Below are positions 1 to 8,251 of a stretch of 27,115 bases of DNA, piece by piece. Source of the DNA: Bacteroidales bacterium (lineage in GTDB: Bacteria; Bacteroidota; Bacteroidia; Bacteroidales; VadinHA17); assembly GCA_020353115.1 (NCBI GenBank), contig CP070687.1, forward strand, positions 2,474,009-2,501,123. Direction: 5' to 3'. A program made the translations under genes and the position numbers. The notes under the pieces were generated by a model. That model saw only the letters and a list, made by a program, of their open reading frames with translations. It searched no databases and was not told the DNA's origin. Within the stretch, counting starts at the first letter, position 1. The number at the start of each line of letters is the position of its first letter.

Positions 1-174
1 AAGTACCTTGGCGATTATTCCTACCTGAAATCCAAGACCGAAGAATTGGATGAAAAACATCATAAAGTTAATGAGCTGACCTGGATTGAAACACGGGGAA
101 ACGAAAAATTCAGGGTAGAGCTGGAAAAGGGAGAATGGTTCTTCACTGTAACAACCCGCATAACGGACAATTAA
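1..174 (+). CDS. C-terminal fragment of an unidentified protein upstream of the bat genes
   Basis: Frame 1 is open from the window edge to a TAA at 172-174, giving the last 57 residues of a protein whose start lies outside the window. The fragment is rich in charged residues (SKTEELDEKHHKVNEL) and ends in a beta-like stretch (WFFTVTTRITDN). It is soluble-looking, with no membrane segment. I do not recognise the family. It does not resemble the C-terminal lid of a MoxR ATPase, the gene usually found just before DUF58 in this operon type. It lies 75 nt before the DUF58 gene on the same strand, so it may belong to the same transcript. Confidence 0.6.
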   Translation, partial: KYLGDYSYLKSKTEELDEKHHKVNELTWIETRGNEKFRVELEKGEWFFTVTTRITDN

Positions 175-249
175 GGTCCCGGTGTTCAAAGGACAGTGAT
201 TCGCTATTGAAAATGTCAAATATCTGTTTAATATTACGGAAACCGGCAA

Positions 250-1113
250 GTGGAAGCAGTTGAAATTCTAAAGAGAGTCAGGAAAATAGAGATTAAAACC
301 CGTGGTCTGTCCCACCAGATATTCGCGGGTGAATACCACAGTACCTTCAGGGGAAGAGGAATTGCTTTCAGCGAGGTCCGTGAATACCAGTATGGTGACG
401 ATATCCGGTCAATTGACTGGAATGTGACAGCCAGATTTAACCATCCGTATGTCAAGGTATTTGAAGAAGAGAGGGAATTGACCGTTATGCTGCTGATCGA
501 TGTAAGCGGATCACGGGAATTCGGCAGCGGAAACCTGCTTAAAAAGAATGTTATCACTGAAATAGCTGCCGTCCTTTCCTTTTCTGCCATTCAGAACAAC
601 GATAAGATAGGGGTGATCTTGTTTACCGATAAGGTGGAGAAATTTATTCCGCCTCAAAAAGGACGAAAACATATACTGAGAATTATTCGTGAATTGATCG
701 ATTTTTATCCGGATAACCGAAGCACGGACCTGACCGAACCGCTGCGGTACCTTACCAATGCAATGAAAAAAAGGTGCATTGCTTTCATCCTGTCCGATTT
801 CATTGCTCCCGACTTTGAAGAAGCAATACGGATTGCTAATAACAAGCACGATGTCGTAGCCGTTAAAATTTTTGATAAGAGAGAAACGGATATGCCGTCA
901 ATCGGTCTGGTGAAACTGAAAGACAGCGAAACAGGGCAGGATATCTGGATTGACAGTTCAAACAGGAATACCCGGGAATACTTCCGGCAATGGTGGGATG
1001 AAAATGAGATCAGGACAAGAGAAATCTTCTCCAAATCTGGTGTGGATTTTACATCTATCCGTACGGATGAAGACTATGTTAAACCACTCATGCGACTATT
1101 TAAGCGGAGGTAA
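250..1113 (+). CDS. DUF58 domain protein with vWA-like fold, bat operon
   Basis: This 287-residue protein closely matches the DUF58 proteins of Bacteroidota bat operons. The N-terminal block has the family hallmarks RGRGIAFSEVREYQYGDD and RSIDWNVTARF (about residues 35-63). A von Willebrand A-like core follows with the metal-site motif DVSGS (D84, S86, S88) and a later SDF segment. No signal peptide or membrane segment is seen, so it should be cytoplasmic. DUF58 proteins are typically partners of MoxR AAA+ ATPases and are thought to help assemble or activate complexes. The start is GTG at 250; no in-frame ATG close upstream is available. The next gene begins 17-32 nt after its stop, which supports an operon. 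The family call is firm; the exact molecular role is not known. Confidence 0.93.
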   Translation: MEAVEILKRVRKIEIKTRGLSHQIFAGEYHSTFRGRGIAFSEVREYQYGDDIRSIDWNVTARFNHPYVKVFEEERELTVMLLIDVSGSREFGSGNLLKKNVITEIAAVLSFSAIQNNDKIGVILFTDKVEKFIPPQKGRKHILRIIRELIDFYPDNRSTDLTEPLRYLTNAMKKRCIAFILSDFIAPDFEEAIRIANNKHDVVAVKIFDKRETDMPSIGLVKLKDSETGQDIWIDSSNRNTREYFRQWWDENEIRTREIFSKSGVDFTSIRTDEDYVKPLMRLFKRR

Positions 1114-1145
1114 AACCGGACGAAACAGGTGTGATTTATTCCCTC

Positions 1146-2234
1146 ATGAATGCGGATTACAAATATACTGTAGTACAACCGGCCTCAATTACCGGAAGGT
1201 TATTCTATGGAATATTACTTTTCATATGGCTGATATTCGGGATTTCAACTGTAGCCCAGGATATCGAGATGATTGCATCGATTGACTCATCAGAAATACT
1301 CATCGGGGACCAGACCATCCTTCATCTTGAGGTCATTCAACCAGAAGGTATCGATCTCTCGTTTCAGGAATACCGCGATACCATCACGGAAAAGATAGAA
1401 ATCCTTGCACAGAGTGAAATGGATACGGTTATGCTGGGAGAAAACCGGTATTTGTTAAAACGGGATTTCCTTATTACCTGCTTTGACAGTGGACGTTACC
1501 ATATACCACCGTTCAGAGCTGCTTACAAAGATGGTGACCTCCTGACAACAATCGGTTCCAATCCGCTTTCCCTGACGGTTATAAGAGTCGATATCCAGCC
1601 CACTGATACAACCGATGTAATATTTGACATCAAACTTCCATATGGTGCTCCTCTGCGATTTCGTGATGTTGCACCCTATGTCCTCGGAGGGATCTTGCTG
1701 ATTGGAGCAGTGGTATTTGTGATCTACTACCTGAAGAAACGAAAAATGGATGAACCCGTTCTGAGAAGAATTAAGCCGCGGGAACCTGCACACGTTATAG
1801 CCCTCAGGGAACTCGATAAACTGAAAGCAGGGAAAATATGGCAACAGGGCAGGATCAAGCTTTATTATACCCGGCTTACAGAAATACTCCGAATCTATAT
1901 TGAAGACAGATACAATATACTGGCAATGGAACAGACGAGTGCCGAGACGCTCAATTCATTACTTGATATCGGTTTTAATGATAACCGGCTGTATGATATG
2001 CTGAAGGAGATTTTTGTTCATGCAGACCTGGCAAAATTTGCCAGGGTAAAGCCTTTGCCAAATGAAAATGAAACATGCCTCCTTTCGGCCTATGTTTTTG
2101 TGAATGAAACAAAAAAAACATGGCAGAAAGAAGAACCAGGTGGAGAGTTAGAGACTGTGCCGGAAGAAAGTATGATAAATCAGGCTGACGTTACTGTCAA
2201 CAGAAACCGAGACGGCCAAAAACAGGAGGTATGA
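1146..2234 (+). CDS. Membrane-anchored bat-operon protein, DUF4381-like
   Basis: The product of about 362 residues has an N-terminal hydrophobic signal (around FYGILLFIWLIFGISTVAQ), an extracytoplasmic beta-rich region, one membrane helix (VLGGILLIGAVVFVIYYL) and a cytoplasmic helical tail. The tail motif QGRIKLYYTRLTEILRIYI, followed by KFARVKPLPNENE, resembles DUF4381-type proteins of MoxR/vWA operons. The tail also resembles the C-terminal domain of BatD in this window. The start is uncertain: GTG at 1131 and ATG at 1146 are in frame and neither has a good ribosome binding site; I chose ATG. Its TGA overlaps the first possible batA ATG (ATGA at 2231). The position between DUF58 and BatA is standard. 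The role is probably as a membrane partner of the vWA proteins, which is inference. Confidence 0.8.
   Translation: MNADYKYTVVQPASITGRLFYGILLFIWLIFGISTVAQDIEMIASIDSSEILIGDQTILHLEVIQPEGIDLSFQEYRDTITEKIEILAQSEMDTVMLGENRYLLKRDFLITCFDSGRYHIPPFRAAYKDGDLLTTIGSNPLSLTVIRVDIQPTDTTDVIFDIKLPYGAPLRFRDVAPYVLGGILLIGAVVFVIYYLKKRKMDEPVLRRIKPREPAHVIALRELDKLKAGKIWQQGRIKLYYTRLTEILRIYIEDRYNILAMEQTSAETLNSLLDIGFNDNRLYDMLKEIFVHADLAKFARVKPLPNENETCLLSAYVFVNETKKTWQKEEPGGELETVPEESMINQADVTVNRNRDGQKQEV
2224..2229 (+). promoter_or_regulatory. Strong Shine-Dalgarno that decides the batA start
   Basis: The sequence AGGAGG lies 1 nt before the ATG at 2231 but 7 nt before the ATG at 2237. A 1-nt gap is too short for initiation, so this site favours 2237. 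A full AGGAGG is unusual in this window, where most genes have none. It lies inside the last codons of the preceding gene. Confidence 0.6.
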
Positions 2235-2236
2235 TA

Positions 2237-3229
2237 ATGCGTGAATTAACATTTGCCAATCCGTCGTTCCTGTACCTTTTTATCCTTCTGGTACCGGTTA
2301 TTGCCTGGTATCTGCTTAGACAAAAGAATACCCAGTCTACGCTTCAGATATCCTCCATCCGTGGATTTTCTGATGCTCCCAGGACCTATAAGCATCTGTT
2401 AAGACACCTGATGTTTGCCATAAGGATACTCTGCATATCGTTGCTGATCCTTGTCCTGGCACGACCGCAGTCCACCGACCGCTGGCAGAACGTAAGTACC
2501 GAAGGGATTGATATCATCCTGTCGCTCGATATCTCAAGCAGTATGCTTGCACAGGATTTTCAGCCAAACCGTTTGGAAGCTTCCAAAGATGTTGCAATCG
2601 AGTTTATATCCGGTCGTCCAAACGACCGGATCGGCCTGGTAATATTCAGCGGTGAAAGTTTCACACAATGTCCGCTTACAACCGATCATGCCGTTGTCAT
2701 CAATCTTTTCAAGGATATTGAGAGCGGAATGATAGAGGACGGGACGGCAATCGGGATGGGATTGGCAACCAGCATTAACCGGATGAAAGATAGCGATGCG
2801 AAAAGCAAAGTTGTTATTTTGCTTACCGATGGGGTGAACAACAGGGGAGCAATTGCTCCGGTAACGGCTGCGGAAATTGCCAGGACTTTTGGAATCCGGG
2901 TCTATACCATCGGTGTCGGTTCAGTTGGAACGGCACCCTATCCAGTCCAAACACCTTACGGCATCCAATACCAGAACATGGAAGTTCAGATTGATGAAAA
3001 GATCCTTGAGGAGATAGCCGTTCTGACCGATGGAAAATACTTCCGTGCTACGAATAACCAGAAACTGGTTGAAATATATCATGAGATCGACCAGCTGGAA
3101 AAAACAAAAATCGATGTTACTGAATTTAGCAGAAAACAGGAGGAGTATCTGTTGTTTGCACTGGTTGCTTCCGTTTTGATTCTGACGGAACTGGTCATTA
3201 GAAACACCCTCTTGAGGAGTATACCTTAA
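2237..3229 (+). CDS. batA: BatA: von Willebrand A membrane protein, aerotolerance operon
   Basis: This 330-residue protein has two N-terminal membrane helices (about 12-27 and 57-77), a vWA domain (about 90-285) and a C-terminal membrane helix (about 305-325). The metal-ion-dependent adhesion site is complete: DISSS (D98, S100, S102), T170 in EDGTAIG and D198 in LLTDG. This layout and the order vWA-vWA-TPR-BatD-TPR identify BatA of the Bacteroides aerotolerance operon, where loss of the operon is reported to reduce tolerance to oxygen or stress. The start is set at ATG 2237 by the AGGAGG site; the ATG at 2231 would add two residues. batB follows after 19 nt. The vWA domain is expected to sit outside or inside the membrane as a protein-binding module; which side was not determined. 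Confidence 0.92.
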   Translation: MRELTFANPSFLYLFILLVPVIAWYLLRQKNTQSTLQISSIRGFSDAPRTYKHLLRHLMFAIRILCISLLILVLARPQSTDRWQNVSTEGIDIILSLDISSSMLAQDFQPNRLEASKDVAIEFISGRPNDRIGLVIFSGESFTQCPLTTDHAVVINLFKDIESGMIEDGTAIGMGLATSINRMKDSDAKSKVVILLTDGVNNRGAIAPVTAAEIARTFGIRVYTIGVGSVGTAPYPVQTPYGIQYQNMEVQIDEKILEEIAVLTDGKYFRATNNQKLVEIYHEIDQLEKTKIDVTEFSRKQEEYLLFALVASVLILTELVIRNTLLRSIP

Positions 3230-3248
3230 TATTAAATACCAGGATATT

Positions 3249-4286
3249 ATGTTTCGTTTTGCACATACGGAATTTTTTTGGGGATTGTTACTGATTCCGG
3301 TTCTCTTCATAATGTTTTGGACCAGCCGGGTAATCAGACGGCGATTGATCAGAAGGTATGGAAATCCGGAAATACTGGCTTTTTTAATGCCGGACCTCTC
3401 TAACGGAAGAATGGTGATCAAGTTCATATTTCTGGTTATTGCCCTCGGAGCGATCATATTCGGACTGGCACGACCCCAGTTCGGATCCAAACTGACTGAA
3501 ATAAAACGGGAGGGAGTAGAAATTGTAATCGCCCTGGATGTCTCCAATTCGATGATGACCGAAGATATTCAACCGAACCGGCTTGAACGGGCAAAACAAT
3601 CCATATCGAAACTGGTGGAGAGACTGGCAGATGACAAAATAGGGTTAATCGTTTTTGCCGGAGATGCATATACACAGGTTCCGATCACAATGGATTATAT
3701 ATCGGCGAAAATGTTCCTGTCTGCAATTAACCCTGAAATGGTGCCAAAACAGGGCACTGCTATCGGATCTGCAATAAACCTGGGCATGAAATCATTCAGC
3801 CCTGACAATGAGGCAAGTAAAGTGCTGATCATCATAACCGATGGGGAAAACCACGAAGACGATGCAGTAGCCATGGCCAAACAGGCAAGGGAGAAAGGTA
3901 TAACCATTCATTCAATCGGTCTCGGACTTCCTCAGGGCGCACCCATTCCCGTCTACAGAACATCCGGCCAGAAATCCTTTCTGAAAGACGAAGACGGGAA
4001 TACAGTCATCAGTAAACTCAATGAAGTTATGCTTAACCAGATATCATCTGCCGGAGGCGGGCTCTATATTAGGGCAACCAATACAAGACTGGGACTAAAT
4101 GCATTGTTTGACGAGATAAACCGGATGGAAAAGGAAGAACTTGAAGCCAGAATATATTCCGAGTATGAAGAACGGTTCCAGTACCTGATAGGAACAGGAC
4201 TTATCCTCCTTATACTGGAATTTTTTATAATGGAGAGAAAAAACAGATACCTCAAAAATATACGGTTGTTTAATATTAAAATCTGA
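3249..4286 (+). CDS. batB: BatB: second von Willebrand A membrane protein, aerotolerance operon
   Basis: The 345-residue product parallels BatA: two N-terminal membrane helices (about 8-24 and 56-73), a vWA domain and a C-terminal helix (about 312-328). The metal site is intact: DVSNS (D97, S99, S101), T170 in KQGTAIG and D198 in IITDG. The spacing of these residues is almost the same as in BatA, so the two genes are likely paralogues from an old duplication. The N-terminal FRFAHTEFFWGLLLIPVL is typical of BatB. The gene begins 19 nt after batA and ends 4 nt before batC, which implies shared transcription and perhaps translational coupling. Confidence 0.92.
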   Translation: MFRFAHTEFFWGLLLIPVLFIMFWTSRVIRRRLIRRYGNPEILAFLMPDLSNGRMVIKFIFLVIALGAIIFGLARPQFGSKLTEIKREGVEIVIALDVSNSMMTEDIQPNRLERAKQSISKLVERLADDKIGLIVFAGDAYTQVPITMDYISAKMFLSAINPEMVPKQGTAIGSAINLGMKSFSPDNEASKVLIIITDGENHEDDAVAMAKQAREKGITIHSIGLGLPQGAPIPVYRTSGQKSFLKDEDGNTVISKLNEVMLNQISSAGGGLYIRATNTRLGLNALFDEINRMEKEELEARIYSEYEERFQYLIGTGLILLILEFFIMERKNRYLKNIRLFNIKI

Positions 4287-4290
4287 AATC

Positions 4291-5007
4291 ATGGGCAGTA
4301 CAAAGACACTGGTATTTCTTCTGCTATGTGTTGTTCCTGTATCAGCCTTTGCACAGGCCGAAAGAAAATATATCAGGGAGGGTAACAGATATTTCGAGAA
4401 TAAGGAGTACGACAATTCTGAAATTTCATACCGGAAAGCACTTGGGGAAAAAGATAATTCCTTTGAAGCGCTGTTTAACCTTGGTGATGCTTTATACAAA
4501 CAGGCAAAATTTGGTGAAGCAGCCACAGAATTCAACGGATTGTCCCAAACAGGCAATGACGCATTGAACAGGGCACGTTCTTTTCATAATATGGGGAACT
4601 CCTTATTGAAGGCAAACAAGATAGAAGAGAGTATAAATGCATACAAAAATGCATTGCGAAATAATCCGGCTGATAAAGAGACAAAATATAACCTGTCATA
4701 TGCTCAGGATCTTCTTCGACAGCAACAACAACAAAAAGAACAGGATAAGAACAGGGAATCCGATCAGGATAAGCAGGATCAGCAAAGCCAGCAAAACGAG
4801 GAAGAACAGGACCGGGAACAACAGCAACAACAATCCGGGGAAGAAGAGAAGCAGGGGCAGGAACAGGAACCCCAACCGCAGCAAATATCAAAGGAAGATG
4901 CCGAACGTTTGCTGGAAGCACTGGCTAATGATGAAAAACTCCTGCAGGAGAAACTGAAAAAAGCTCAGGCCAGAAAAAAGAGAGTTGTGGCCAGGAAAAA
5001 TTGGTAG
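4291..5007 (+). CDS. batC: BatC: periplasmic TPR protein with Gln/Glu-rich tail
   Basis: The 238-residue protein has a signal peptide cleaved near SAFA-Q (residues 19-22) and about three tetratricopeptide repeats over residues 24-140. Repeat signatures include FNLGDALYKQAKFGEA and MGNSLLKANKIEESINAY. Residues 144-198 are a low-complexity, very hydrophilic stretch dominated by Gln, Glu, Asp and Lys. A short basic helix follows (EDAERLLEALANDEKLLQEK, ending RKNW), which is conserved in BatC proteins. TPRs are protein-binding scaffolds, so BatC probably links the vWA proteins with BatD or BatE. Frames overlapping the Gln-rich region are open because of CAG/CAA repetition and are not genes. Confidence 0.88.
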   Translation: MGSTKTLVFLLLCVVPVSAFAQAERKYIREGNRYFENKEYDNSEISYRKALGEKDNSFEALFNLGDALYKQAKFGEAATEFNGLSQTGNDALNRARSFHNMGNSLLKANKIEESINAYKNALRNNPADKETKYNLSYAQDLLRQQQQQKEQDKNRESDQDKQDQQSQQNEEEQDREQQQQQSGEEEKQGQEQEPQPQQISKEDAERLLEALANDEKLLQEKLKKAQARKKRVVARKNW

Positions 5008-5055
5008 TATATTTATAATACTATGCTGTTACGAACCGGGGATATTTAACGAATC

Positions 5056-6867
5056 ATGAATAACAAATTACGGTTGTCTTTACTGTTAATTGCACTCAGT
5101 ACTCAACTGTTTGCGCAGGATGTGGAAGTCACGGCTTCTGCACCTGATGTCGTTTCTATTGGTGAACAATTCCGGCTTACCATCTCCGTCAATACGAAAG
5201 TAAGCAGCTTTAATCCCCCCGATCTCAGCAACTTTTATATCCTCATGGGGCCCAGTACATCCTTCAACCAGAGCACCCAAATCATTAACAATAAAATGAC
5301 AAGATCCGTCTCGTATACCTATACATATGTACTTCAGGCAACCAGAGAAGGGGAATTTGAAATTGGTCCTGCACAGGTTACGGTGAAAAACAATACATAC
5401 AAATCGAATTCCCTGAAAATTGAGGTTGTGAAGGGGGACATACCGGCAGCCGGGGGAGAACAACCTGCCGATCAGTCCGGACAACCCGGAGCTCAGGCAG
5501 GGGAAGAGGATCTTTATCTCAGGGTACTGGTTGATAGGAATACAGTTTACCAGGGAGAACATATCGTCGCTACGGTCAAGATTTATTCACGAATCAATCT
5601 GTCAGGACTGGATAATGCCAAATTCCCCTCTTTTAACGGATTCCTGAGAGAGGATATAGAAACGCCGCCGTTACGATCTCTCGAAAGAGAAAATGTAAAC
5701 GGGGTGATATACGGAACCGGGGTTTTGCAGCGGGTTGTACTTTATCCGCAAAAAACCGGGGAACTCGAAATAGATCCGATGGAGCTGGAGTGCCTTATCC
5801 AGCAAAGAGTTCAGAGAGATACCCGTAGTTTCTTCGACGATTTTTTCGATTCGTTTCAGACATTGAAACAAACCATAAAAAGCCCGCCTGTAACAATAAC
5901 CGTTAAACCATTACCTCCCGGTTCGCCCGATTCATTCAATGGAGGGGTCGGACAGCTGAAAATGAATGCCACAATCGATAAAACGGAAGTAAAGGAAAAC
6001 GACGCTGTTACGTTGAAAATCATTTTCTCCGGGAATGGAAATCTTAAATTGCTTGAATCACCAGGGATAGATTTCCCTCCGGATTTCGAGACCTATGATC
6101 CCAAAATTACGACAAACCTTTCGCATGCCGTATCCGGAACATCCGGCAATAAGACTTTTGAATATCTTGTTGTCCCAAGGCATGCGGGAAATTTCAGAAT
6201 TCCACCGGTTGAATTTACCTATTTTGATCCCCGACAAAATGATTACCTTACGTTGAACAGCAATGAATTCAACATTACAGTGGTACCAAGTGGCGAAAGT
6301 GAAGGAATTACGGTTATTTCAGGACTTTCCAAAGAAGATATCCGATATATCGGTAGCGATATCCGTTTTATTAAAAATGAAAAGATCAAGCTACATCCCC
6401 TTGATAAAACGATTTTCGGATCTGCTTTCTTTTACCTCTCTTATATTGTATCACTGGGTCTCTTTTCGATTCTTATTATATGGCGGCGCAACCATATCAG
6501 AAGAAATGCCGACAGGGCGCTGGTCAGGAACAGGAAGGCGAAAAAAATAGCGCGCCGTAGATTGAAAGTGGCATCGGCAGCTTTGAAGCTTGGAAACAGC
6601 AGCTTGTTTTACGAAGAACTTCTTAAAGCCCTGTGGGGTTATCTGAGCGATAAACTCGGAATTCCCCTCTCGGAATTATCACAGGAAAAATCCCTTGAAA
6701 CACTGGGTAAATACTCCGTTCCTCATGAAATTATAGAGGATTTCATTGCAGTCATCGATAGCTGTGAGTTTGCCAGGTTCGCACCGGCAGACAGCACTGC
6801 AGAAACGGAATCCATTTACAAAAAAGCATCAAATGTCATCAGCAGATTTGAGCAAAAACTTAAATGA
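5056..6867 (+). CDS. batD: BatD: large membrane-anchored aerotolerance protein
   Basis: The 603-residue protein matches the BatD (oxygen tolerance) family in length and layout. It has a signal peptide (MNNKLRLSLLLIALSTQLFAQ), a long beta-rich extracytoplasmic region with several Ig-like modules (for example VSIGEQFRLTISVNT and VKENDAVTLKIIFSGNGNL), and a membrane helix near residues 455-475 (FYLSYIVSLGLFSILIIW). A cytoplasmic helical domain follows (about 500-603). An Ala/Gln/Gly-rich linker near residues 131-152 separates the first two modules. The C-terminal domain resembles the tail of the protein at 1146-2234. The gene lies 48 nt after batC and 24 nt before batE. It is probably a periplasmic binding or scaffold subunit. 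Confidence 0.92.
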   Translation: MNNKLRLSLLLIALSTQLFAQDVEVTASAPDVVSIGEQFRLTISVNTKVSSFNPPDLSNFYILMGPSTSFNQSTQIINNKMTRSVSYTYTYVLQATREGEFEIGPAQVTVKNNTYKSNSLKIEVVKGDIPAAGGEQPADQSGQPGAQAGEEDLYLRVLVDRNTVYQGEHIVATVKIYSRINLSGLDNAKFPSFNGFLREDIETPPLRSLERENVNGVIYGTGVLQRVVLYPQKTGELEIDPMELECLIQQRVQRDTRSFFDDFFDSFQTLKQTIKSPPVTITVKPLPPGSPDSFNGGVGQLKMNATIDKTEVKENDAVTLKIIFSGNGNLKLLESPGIDFPPDFETYDPKITTNLSHAVSGTSGNKTFEYLVVPRHAGNFRIPPVEFTYFDPRQNDYLTLNSNEFNITVVPSGESEGITVISGLSKEDIRYIGSDIRFIKNEKIKLHPLDKTIFGSAFFYLSYIVSLGLFSILIIWRRNHIRRNADRALVRNRKAKKIARRRLKVASAALKLGNSSLFYEELLKALWGYLSDKLGIPLSELSQEKSLETLGKYSVPHEIIEDFIAVIDSCEFARFAPADSTAETESIYKKASNVISRFEQKLK

Positions 6868-6891
6868 ACAACCAGGAATAACGGAACAGAA

Positions 6892-7647
6892 ATGAAAAAC
6901 CTTGTCATACTTCCTATCACCCTGATTTTTACCTGCACAACTGTCGCACAGGATATTCCATCCCTGGTCCTCCAGGGAAACCGCCAGTATGTGGAGGGAG
7001 AGTATGAGAAGGCCATCATGACCTATGAAAGTATTATTGACTCCGGATATGAAGCTGCTGACCTGTATTATAACCTTGGAAATTCCTATTTCAAATCACA
7101 CAAAATAACTTCCGCCATAATTAATTATGAAAGAGCTATCCTGCTGTCTCCAAACGATGCGGATATCAAATATAACCTTGAAATGGCAAGAACCTTTGTT
7201 ACCGATAAGATTGAAGTACTGCCACTGCCCTTTTTCACCCAATGGCATAACAGAATTGTCAGACTTTTCAGTTCCGATTTGTGGGCAATCATGAGTATGA
7301 GCGGATTTATCCTTTTCCTTATCTTTTTTTCCTTATATTTGTTTGTCAGTGAATACAGGGTAAAAAGGTACTCTTTCTGGCTTGGCCTGTTGTTTTTTTT
7401 CTTATCCGTTTCATCGTTTGTTTTTTCTTTTCATCACAAAAAGATAATTACAGGCCATAATACAGCCATTGTTTTTGCCCCTTCGGTGACGGTGAAAAGT
7501 TCGCCCGACGATAGCGGAACGGATCTTTTTCTTATTCACGAAGGGACCAGGGTACGCATAGAAGATACACTGGGAATCTGGACGGAAATTAAGCTGGATG
7601 ACGGTAATAAAGGTTGGCTCCTTACATCTGAAATAGTGAAAATTTAA
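6892..7647 (+). CDS. batE: BatE: TPR and SH3-like membrane protein
   Basis: The 251-residue protein has a signal peptide (ending TTVAQ, residue 20) and two TPR-like repeats (about 25-100, with GNRQYVEGEYEKAIMTYESI and NLGNSYFKSHKITSAI). Two membrane helices follow (about 131-152 and 161-180), then a C-terminal bacterial SH3-like domain (about 188-251, with VKSSPDDSGTDLFLIHEGT and GNKGWLL). This arrangement is that of BatE. The TPR block ends in SPNDADIKYNLEMA, close to NPADKETKYNLSYA of BatC, so the two share ancestry in that part. The SH3-like domain may bind cell wall or protein ligands outside the membrane. Confidence 0.9.
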   Translation: MKNLVILPITLIFTCTTVAQDIPSLVLQGNRQYVEGEYEKAIMTYESIIDSGYEAADLYYNLGNSYFKSHKITSAIINYERAILLSPNDADIKYNLEMARTFVTDKIEVLPLPFFTQWHNRIVRLFSSDLWAIMSMSGFILFLIFFSLYLFVSEYRVKRYSFWLGLLFFFLSVSSFVFSFHHKKIITGHNTAIVFAPSVTVKSSPDDSGTDLFLIHEGTRVRIEDTLGIWTEIKLDDGNKGWLLTSEIVKI

Positions 7648-7658
7648 TTTTTTAACCT

Positions 7659-8078
7659 ATGAGAAAAGTTTATTCACGTATTATGTGCCTGGCAGGAACA
7701 ATATTTCTTGCTGTTTTGTTTGCCTGCAGTGATGATGAATATGACAGGGATCCTGGCCCGACAGATATCAGGATTCGAAACCTGAGCACAAAAATCTACG
7801 ATAGTATTGAAGTGAATACATCCGGGGGAATAAATATGTACGGAATCGTAAATCCCGATGCTGAAAGCAATTATAAACGCTTTGACGAGGCTTATCCCAA
7901 GGCTGATATCAGCGTGTATATCGATGGAGTGGAATATACATACGGTCCGGTTGATTATACATATGCCGTCTGGCTTGGAAAGGGGAAATTTTCCTATGAG
8001 GTATGGATCACTGACACCATTAATCATGTTCTGGATATGAGGGTGGGAGACGACATTTATCCGCTTGACGACCTCTAA
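7659..8078 (+). CDS. Small putative surface lipoprotein at the end of the bat operon
   Basis: This 139-residue protein has a type II signal peptide with lipobox VLFAC (lipidated Cys23). The residues after the Cys are SDDEY, which resembles the Ser-Asp-Asp-rich lipoprotein export signal reported for Bacteroidota surface lipoproteins, so I infer outer-membrane and possibly surface location. The rest is probably all-beta (for example ISVYIDGVEYTYGPVDYTYA). I do not recognise a named family. It starts 11 nt after batE on the same strand, and no promoter is seen between them, so it is probably co-transcribed with the bat genes. Whether it has a role in the Bat system is unknown. Confidence 0.8.
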   Translation: MRKVYSRIMCLAGTIFLAVLFACSDDEYDRDPGPTDIRIRNLSTKIYDSIEVNTSGGINMYGIVNPDAESNYKRFDEAYPKADISVYIDGVEYTYGPVDYTYAVWLGKGKFSYEVWITDTINHVLDMRVGDDIYPLDDL

Positions 8079-8165
8079 AGCGAATACCCGTTATTTATAT
8101 TGAAAAACAGAACCGCAGCCCGATCTTCTTTTCCTTTATGTTGTCGGTCTGAAGTACATGTGCCA

Positions 8166-8192
8166 CCATGATACTGATTTTTTTCATCATGG
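8166..8192. repeat. Inverted repeat after the bat operon
   Basis: A perfect 7-bp inverted repeat, CCATGAT at 8166-8172 and ATCATGG at 8186-8192, flanks a 13-nt T-rich loop. It lies 88 nt after the lipoprotein stop and 60 nt before the reductase start. It could form a hairpin that ends the bat transcript or a protein-binding site. The T-run is inside the loop, so it is not a classical intrinsic terminator. Confidence 0.35.
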
Positions 8193-8224
8193 GTTTACTT
8201 GAGTAATCCGCATCCTTACTAGCA

Positions 8225-8232
8225 TACATTTC
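8225..8232 (+). promoter_or_regulatory. Weak -7 promoter candidate for the VAT-1-like reductase
   Basis: TACATTTC differs from the Bacteroidota -7 consensus TAnnTTTG only at the last base and ends 19 nt before the ATG at 8252. No convincing -33 element at the usual 19-nt spacing was found. The remainder of 8079-8251 holds only the inverted repeat at 8166-8192. Confidence 0.3.
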
Positions 8233-8251
8233 CGGAGTCCGTTAATCGATT

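Noticed and set aside
2921..3547. 208-residue frame on the minus strand
   Set aside because: It is antisense to the certain batA and batB genes and its translation has no protein-like family features.
4637..4957. Alternative frames in the Gln-rich part of batC
   Set aside because: They stay open because of CAG/CAA repetition; the BatC frame has the TPRs and conserved tail.
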